NCBI GenBank assembly: GCA_016712665.1
Contig: JADJQP010000013.1
Location: 1 to 19,776, forward strand
DNA: 19,776 bases
Source: Bacteroidota bacterium
GTDB lineage: Bacteria > Bacteroidota > Bacteroidia > Chitinophagales > Chitinophagaceae
Reading direction: 5' to 3'
Shown piece by piece: positions 16,686 through 19,776 of the stretch (the first letter of the stretch is position 1; every line of letters starts with the position of its first letter). Both the position numbers and the translations under genes were made by a program. The notes under the pieces are model-generated. The model did not search any database. It saw only the letters and a program-made list of their open reading frames with translations, and was not told where the DNA came from.

Positions 16686-16714
16686 ACCGCAATATTTTTG
16701 CGATTCACCGCAAT
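16686..16714. repeat. Two direct repeats ACCGCAAT, 21 bases apart, with an inner palindrome
   Basis: ACCGCAAT occurs at 16686-16693 and again at 16707-16714, a spacing of 21 bases (two helical turns). Between them, CGCAA-TATTT-TTGCG (16688-16702) is a palindrome. They lie just upstream of the portal promoter-like site, between the terminase stop and the portal start, where a repressor or activator could bind on one face of the helix. No protein in the window is an obvious partner. Confidence 0.45.
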
Positions 16715-16716
16715 TG

Positions 16717-18043
16717 TTAGTAATATTTGCCCTTAGCTAATATAACGTATCTATGCGCATCGAATAAGTGATTAAAGTCATCCATAGGGGTATCAGTAGC
16801 ATTACCATTCTTATCACGCGCCCAAGTGTAATTTACATATTCGTTCCACCAATCACTTGAATCATCGGTTAGATAGCATTCGTATTGCTTAACGCGGTCA
16901 ATTCCCGACTGAATACTACCTGGCCCTTTATGTGCCGGCAAAATGTAGAAGCCTTGTAGTAATTGTGGGTATAAATCAGCGTAGTTTGATGGCAATTCAT
17001 CGCGTGACCATCCGTTGCGTAGTTTATTAATAGTCAAAGGTTCCGCGCTATCGGCTATGATTAAGTCGTTAGAGGTAATACCCAATTGAACTAACTTAAC
17101 AGCAAGTTCTAATAGTTGTAGATTTCTCTCATAAATCAATTGCCGTGCATAGCTTTTACCACTGTGTACTTTTACTTCACACAACGCCATTGGGGATTCG
17201 CTCCATCCAAAATCTAGGCCAAAATATGATTTGTGTTCTAATTTGTTAAACTCCTCATTTGATATTGTTTTCCATGTCTTATGAATTTGCCCTAAGCGTC
17301 CACTACTGCAATAGCCCATTATTTGAGTTAAGTAGTAATGCTGGTCGTAAAAATTGCTCAACGGATCGCCATACGCTAAATATTTACGGGTAATATGCTC
17401 TGGCAAGTGGATTGTCTAAATAGTTTGGATATAATAAACACAACGCCTGGAATATCTTTCGGTACCAATTCGAAATACCCATCATAATCCGTTTGCGATA
17501 AATTAAAGTACCTTTTCACAAACCAATGATTCATGTCGGGTATATTAGAATTTATGAATATCAATGATTCTTTATTCCTAATACCATCGGTAAAACGGTT
17601 AAAAGCCATCTCATCTGTAATATCCTCAAATTCTTCAATGATAGCTATATCAATATCCGATATTGATTTAAGGTTGGCTGTTTTTTGATTCGATGAAGCT
17701 CTAAAACCTTTTGTAAAAATTAGCTTATTCCCGTTTATTAATTCCTTTAGTTCGTGGTTGTTAAACTCAAAGAATTTATCTAAATACCCCCCGGCTTTAT
17801 CGTTTATTTCATTGTATCGGTTCTTAATCTCATTGAGTATTGAATCTCTGATACTGGTCTTTTCATCCCTCAGTACTACTACTCTTTATTCTCTGATATA
17901 GCCTTAATAGTTACGAACTTACTACCCTCATAAGATTTACCACCACCACGCCCACCGATATTGACTACCATCCATGTACCTTTAGGTAATTGGTATAGTT
18001 GTTTAAAAGGTGGTAAGGGGTTTGGGCGTATTTTAATTGTCAT
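16717..18043 (-). pseudogene. terL: Terminase large subunit, three frame breaks
   Basis: ATPase-nuclease that packages DNA at the portal. Translated in pieces it is complete: 18043-17879 (Walker A GGRGGGKS, reconstructed residues 30-37), 17885-17376 (RVVVLRDEK, the IAIIEEFED Walker B-like segment) and 17406-16717 (nuclease acidic blocks GLDFGWS, DSAEP and DDFNHLFDAHRY). Single-base changes reconnect all parts into 441 aa: one missing A in AAA at 17885-17887; one extra A at 17424-17426; one extra base at 17407. The middle piece then reads NYLDNPLPEHITRKY, as expected for this family. Its ATG overlaps the upstream stop (ATGA). As it stands, no full-length enzyme could be made. Real decay or sequencing indels are both possible. 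Confidence 0.8.
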
Positions 18044-18363
18044 AGGTCAATACTAATAGCAGCATTTGTAACTGTAACCTCTGATTTATCCACTTGTTCC
18101 TCAATGCCTTTGTTAATGGTTTCAATGGCTTTGCTATTTCCTTCAACAGTAGCAAGGTGATAGAGTGAATCGACGTAGTCATCAAGTGTTTTACCTTCTG
18201 TCATCTTTTCTACTATCTTTTGAGTTAGTAGTTTTTTTTGCCTCCTTACTTCCCAACCATGAATCTTTTGCTCAGATGTAGGCTGTTTTTCGCTTGTAAA
18301 TCCTTGATTGCGCTCATTACCTACCAATAGATTATTTCGGGTGTTTTCGGGTGTTTCTGACAT
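18040..18363 (-). CDS. Likely terminase small subunit (107 aa)
   Basis: A 107-residue charged, helical protein. I choose ATG 18363 (MSETPENTRNNLLVGNERN) over the in-frame GTG 18387, since the latter falls within the -7 promoter element. The N-terminal 35 residues (NLLVGNERNQGFTSEKQPTS) are polar and flexible, as in DNA-binding small terminases of this general style, followed by long helices (WEVRRQKKLLTQKIVEKMTE). Its TGA overlaps the large-terminase ATG (ATGA). A good promoter lies directly in front. The assignment rests on synteny; sequence similarity is too weak to be certain. Confidence 0.55.
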   Translation of the reverse strand: MSETPENTRNNLLVGNERNQGFTSEKQPTSEQKIHGWEVRRQKKLLTQKIVEKMTEGKTLDDYVDSLYHLATVEGNSKAIETINKGIEEQVDKSEVTVTNAAISIDL

Positions 18364-18386
18364 AGTATAATATATTTGCCATGCCA

Positions 18387-18417
18387 CAAAGTTACATTAT
18401 TTATTTTAAATTACAAA
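18387..18417 (-). promoter_or_regulatory. Bacteroidota promoter driving the packaging/structural operon
   Basis: On the minus strand TTTG (18417-18414) is followed after exactly 19 bases by TAACTTTG (18394-18387), matching the Bacteroidota housekeeping-sigma consensus TTTG-N19-TAnnTTTG. The start point would be near 18381, giving a leader of about 18 bases before the small-terminase ATG at 18363. The surrounding region (18388-18478) is A/T-rich and carries no gene. Confidence 0.7.
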
Positions 18418-18473
18418 TTTACGTTTAATTCCTTACCTTTGTTTTCTGATTCATTGTTTTATTTAGATTAGTG

Positions 18474-18492
18474 ACCCGCTATTTTGGCGGGT
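18474..18492 (-). terminator. Hairpin at the end of the DUF551-like gene
   Basis: ACCCGC (18474-18479) and GCGGGT (18487-18492) form a 6-bp stem with a 7-base loop, overlapping the stop codon of the DUF551-like gene. There is no T run after it on the minus strand, so it is a candidate weak terminator that may separate the upstream small genes from the packaging promoter. Confidence 0.35.
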
Positions 18493-18874
18493 TGCTTTGT
18501 TGGTGATTACTTGGCAATGTTTTTGGTTTTTTTGGTAATGGTTGCCAATGGGTAACTTTAACTTCTGAGCTAATTGCCATATAGTGCGCTACTTTCCACC
18601 CATATTTATTACTGTACCAACCTACAAACTCCTGATTATTATGCTCGTCTATGCATAGCAAATAATCCGATTCGCCATACTTTTCGCTTACATCCGGCAA
18701 CCTGTCCTCAACGCTTATCCATTCCTCCACCGCTTTGTTGTCGATGGGTGGTGTAAGCATTGATAGTCCTTTTTCGGCTAATTTATATACTGCTGTTGTT
18801 TTAGCCAATGGCACATTATCCATTTGATATTCAAGTATTTCATTAAATATTTGCTCTAGTTGTTTTGTGGTCAT
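18479..18874 (-). CDS. DUF551-domain protein (131 aa)
   Basis: Residues about 50-118 carry the DUF551 pattern: EEWISVEDRLPDV at the start, a DYLLCIDEHNNQEFVGWYS core, and the closing VTHWQPLPKKP. DUF551 proteins are common in phages and prophages, and no function is established. Residues 1-45 form a helical N-terminal extension (QLEQIFNEILEYQMDN). The C-terminus is polar (SNHQQSNPPK). It begins one base after the TAA of the 32 aa gene upstream (TAATATG). Expressed with the small upstream genes, before the packaging promoter. Confidence 0.75.
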   Translation of the reverse strand: MTTKQLEQIFNEILEYQMDNVPLAKTTAVYKLAEKGLSMLTPPIDNKAVEEWISVEDRLPDVSEKYGESDYLLCIDEHNNQEFVGWYSNKYGWKVAHYMAISSEVKVTHWQPLPKKPKTLPSNHQQSNPPK

Positions 18875-18875
18875 A

Positions 18876-18974
18876 TTACTTCTTTTTTATATTGTTATTA
18901 ATTTGGCATAGTTTATAGAAAATGTACATTAGTAGTACATCTATCCATATTAGCATCATAACCGTTGGTGTCAT
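18876..18974 (-). CDS. Membrane mini-protein of 32 aa
   Basis: ATG at 18974 overlaps the upstream TGA (ATGA) and the frame ends at TAA 18876, one base before the next ATG. The product (MTPTVMMLIWIDVLLMYIFY, then KLCQINNNIKKK) is a single hydrophobic segment followed by a basic tail, as in a one-span membrane protein with its C-terminus in the cytoplasm. Perfect tiling between neighbours supports translation. Function unknown. It resembles in layout, though not in sequence, the other 32 aa membrane gene before the tape measure. Confidence 0.55.
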   Translation of the reverse strand: MTPTVMMLIWIDVLLMYIFYKLCQINNNIKKK

Positions 18975-19276
18975 ATTATATTTATTTTACTATCTTCAAG
19001 TTGTTCAATTAGTGCTTTTTGACATTCTAAAAATGTTTGAAATGTATCTTGGCTTACATTAAACGCAAGAATTTTTACTCCTTTTTTGTTTTCTACAACG
19101 GCAAAATTATCGTCATCTGGCGAGCCTTTAAAATAACCTTTAATACCGCACATAAAAACCTTAGTAGCGTATTCGTAATAAACATAACATCTTCAATTAT
19201 TCCATTTGCAAGAAGCGTCTAATCCGTCCTTAAATTGAGTTATTTCTATTACTCTTTCTAAATTATCGGGTGTCAT
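18971..19276 (-). pseudogene. Small protein gene split by one in-frame TGA
   Basis: Starting at ATG 19276 (MTPDNLERVIEITQFKDGLD) the frame meets TGA at 19195-19193 after 27 codons, then continues in the same frame to TGA at 18971 (RCYVYYEYATKVFMCGIKGY ... ALIEQLEDSKINII). Read through, it would be 101 residues with a continuous amphipathic, Cys/aromatic-rich middle. The second part alone starts with ATG 19153 (60 aa). A G-to-A change of a Trp codon (TGG) would explain it. Other genes here use TGA as true stops, so recoding is unlikely. Family not recognised. Confidence 0.5.
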
Positions 19277-19279
19277 GGG

Positions 19280-19714
19280 TTACAATTTTTTAATATTTTC
19301 AATGTCGTTTTCTGATAATTCGATTTCCGCACCGCTTTCGAGTTTGATTTTAGTGCCGTAAATTGGGGTTGCGATGTATGGTAGCAGTGATTTGGGTGAT
19401 AATGAATTATTAAATTGTACAGAATCCTCATACTTTTTATGATTTATTCCAACCGTACCTGCTTTAGCGTCCCATTCCGGCACATCAATATTTAACTTCC
19501 ATGCGGTTGGTTTGCGCGTTTCAGTTTCGTAAAACCACAGGGTATGATGATATTCCATTCCATCGGTAGGTCTTACCTTTGCATAGTAATATTTTGAATC
19601 ACCGCGCAAAGTACAATCAGCCGCTATCTCCCATAATTGCTCGACCGTTCCATCGTTAATAAGTCCTACCTTACCATCAAGGTACATTTGCTGTCTTTCT
19701 TTGTTTAGTTTCAT
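19280..19714 (-). CDS. Unknown 144 aa protein
   Basis: A 144-residue soluble protein (MKLNKERQQMYLDGKVGLIN at the start). Residues 20-95 contain WEIAADCTL, KYYYAKVRP and LWFYETETRKPTAWKL, strand-like with many aromatics. The C-terminal part has IKLESGAEIELSENDIENI, an acidic beta hairpin and helix. No motif I recognise. It ends 3 bases before the ATG of the next gene, so it belongs to the same small-gene cluster upstream of packaging. Probably a middle-phase phage accessory protein, based only on location. Confidence 0.6.
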   Translation of the reverse strand: MKLNKERQQMYLDGKVGLINDGTVEQLWEIAADCTLRGDSKYYYAKVRPTDGMEYHHTLWFYETETRKPTAWKLNIDVPEWDAKAGTVGINHKKYEDSVQFNNSLSPKSLLPYIATPIYGTKIKLESGAEIELSENDIENIKKL

Positions 19715-19735
19715 TTTTATAGTTTTTTAAGTGAT

Positions 19736-19776
19736 TTAGGTTTCTAAAATTGTTATTCCGTACACTTCAAACATTT
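19736..19776 (-). CDS. Possible 3' end of a gene cut by the right edge
   Basis: A frame entering from the right edge reads MFEVYGITILET and stops at TAA 19738-19736. It may be the end of a larger leftward gene whose start lies beyond 19776, or a 12-codon chance frame. The remaining 21 bases to the next ATG are an A-rich leader. Confidence 0.25.
   Translation of the reverse strand, partial: MFEVYGITILET

Noticed and set aside
17876..17890. Programmed -1 frameshift in the large terminase
   Set aside because: No slippery heptamer; the two frames overlap by only a few bases, and the P-site AAA codon would re-pair with TAA.
18971..19276. TGA recoded as tryptophan
   Set aside because: TGA ends many other genes here, often in ATGA overlaps, so the genome uses it as a stop.
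1..19776. CRISPR array, tRNA or rRNA genes, insertion sequences
   Set aside because: No regular repeat-spacer series, no cloverleaf that I could fold by eye, no transposase frame.

Overview
This window is AT-rich and tightly packed. It reads as the virion-structure module of a tailed double-stranded DNA phage or prophage infecting a Bacteroidota host. The host inference rests on promoter-like sites matching the Bacteroidota consensus (TTTG, about 19 bp, TAnnTTTG; best example TTTG-N19-TAACTTTG before the terminase genes), on A-rich leaders without clear Shine-Dalgarno sites, and on several proteins resembling families I associate with Bacteroidota phages. No integrase, lysogeny gene, lysis gene or attachment site is visible, so virion DNA and prophage cannot be told apart. 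I see no contractile sheath gene, so a siphovirus-like tail is the simplest reading.

All but one of the genes run leftward (minus strand), so the genetic order goes from high to low coordinates. 19776-18479: small early or middle-type genes (unknown 144 aa protein, a gene split by an in-frame TGA, a 32 aa membrane mini-protein, a DUF551-like protein). 18417-16717: a good promoter, a likely small terminase, and a large terminase carrying three reading-frame breaks. 16714-12550: direct repeats and a promoter-like site, portal, a short HK97-type capsid protein, the prohead protease, and a full-length HK97-type capsid protein with N-terminal delta domain. 12539-9032: head-tail connectors, a tail-completion-like protein fused to a beta-rich PKD-like region, the probable tail-tube protein (frameshifted), and small neck/tail proteins. 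9035-5734: two overlapping genes in the tail-chaperone position, a 32 aa membrane mini-protein, and the tape measure gene (one frame break). 5733-3528: a large distal tail/baseplate protein split by a frame break. 3332-3535: the only plus-strand gene, a small lipoprotein. 3259-122: distal tail or fibre proteins, followed by a rho-independent terminator shape at the left edge that points rightward.

Most neighbouring genes overlap by 1-4 bases (ATGA or TAATG), which implies long leftward operons with coupled translation. The most interesting biology is the pair of HK97-fold capsid paralogues flanking the protease. Both keep a Lys-Ala-Ala-Gly-Thr-Met junction, so cleavage would leave mature chains of nearly equal size although only one has a scaffold-like delta domain. 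The second notable feature is the number of single-base frame breaks in genes a viable phage needs (large terminase, tape measure, tail tube, baseplate), plus one in-frame stop. They point either to a decaying prophage or to uncorrected sequencing indels.
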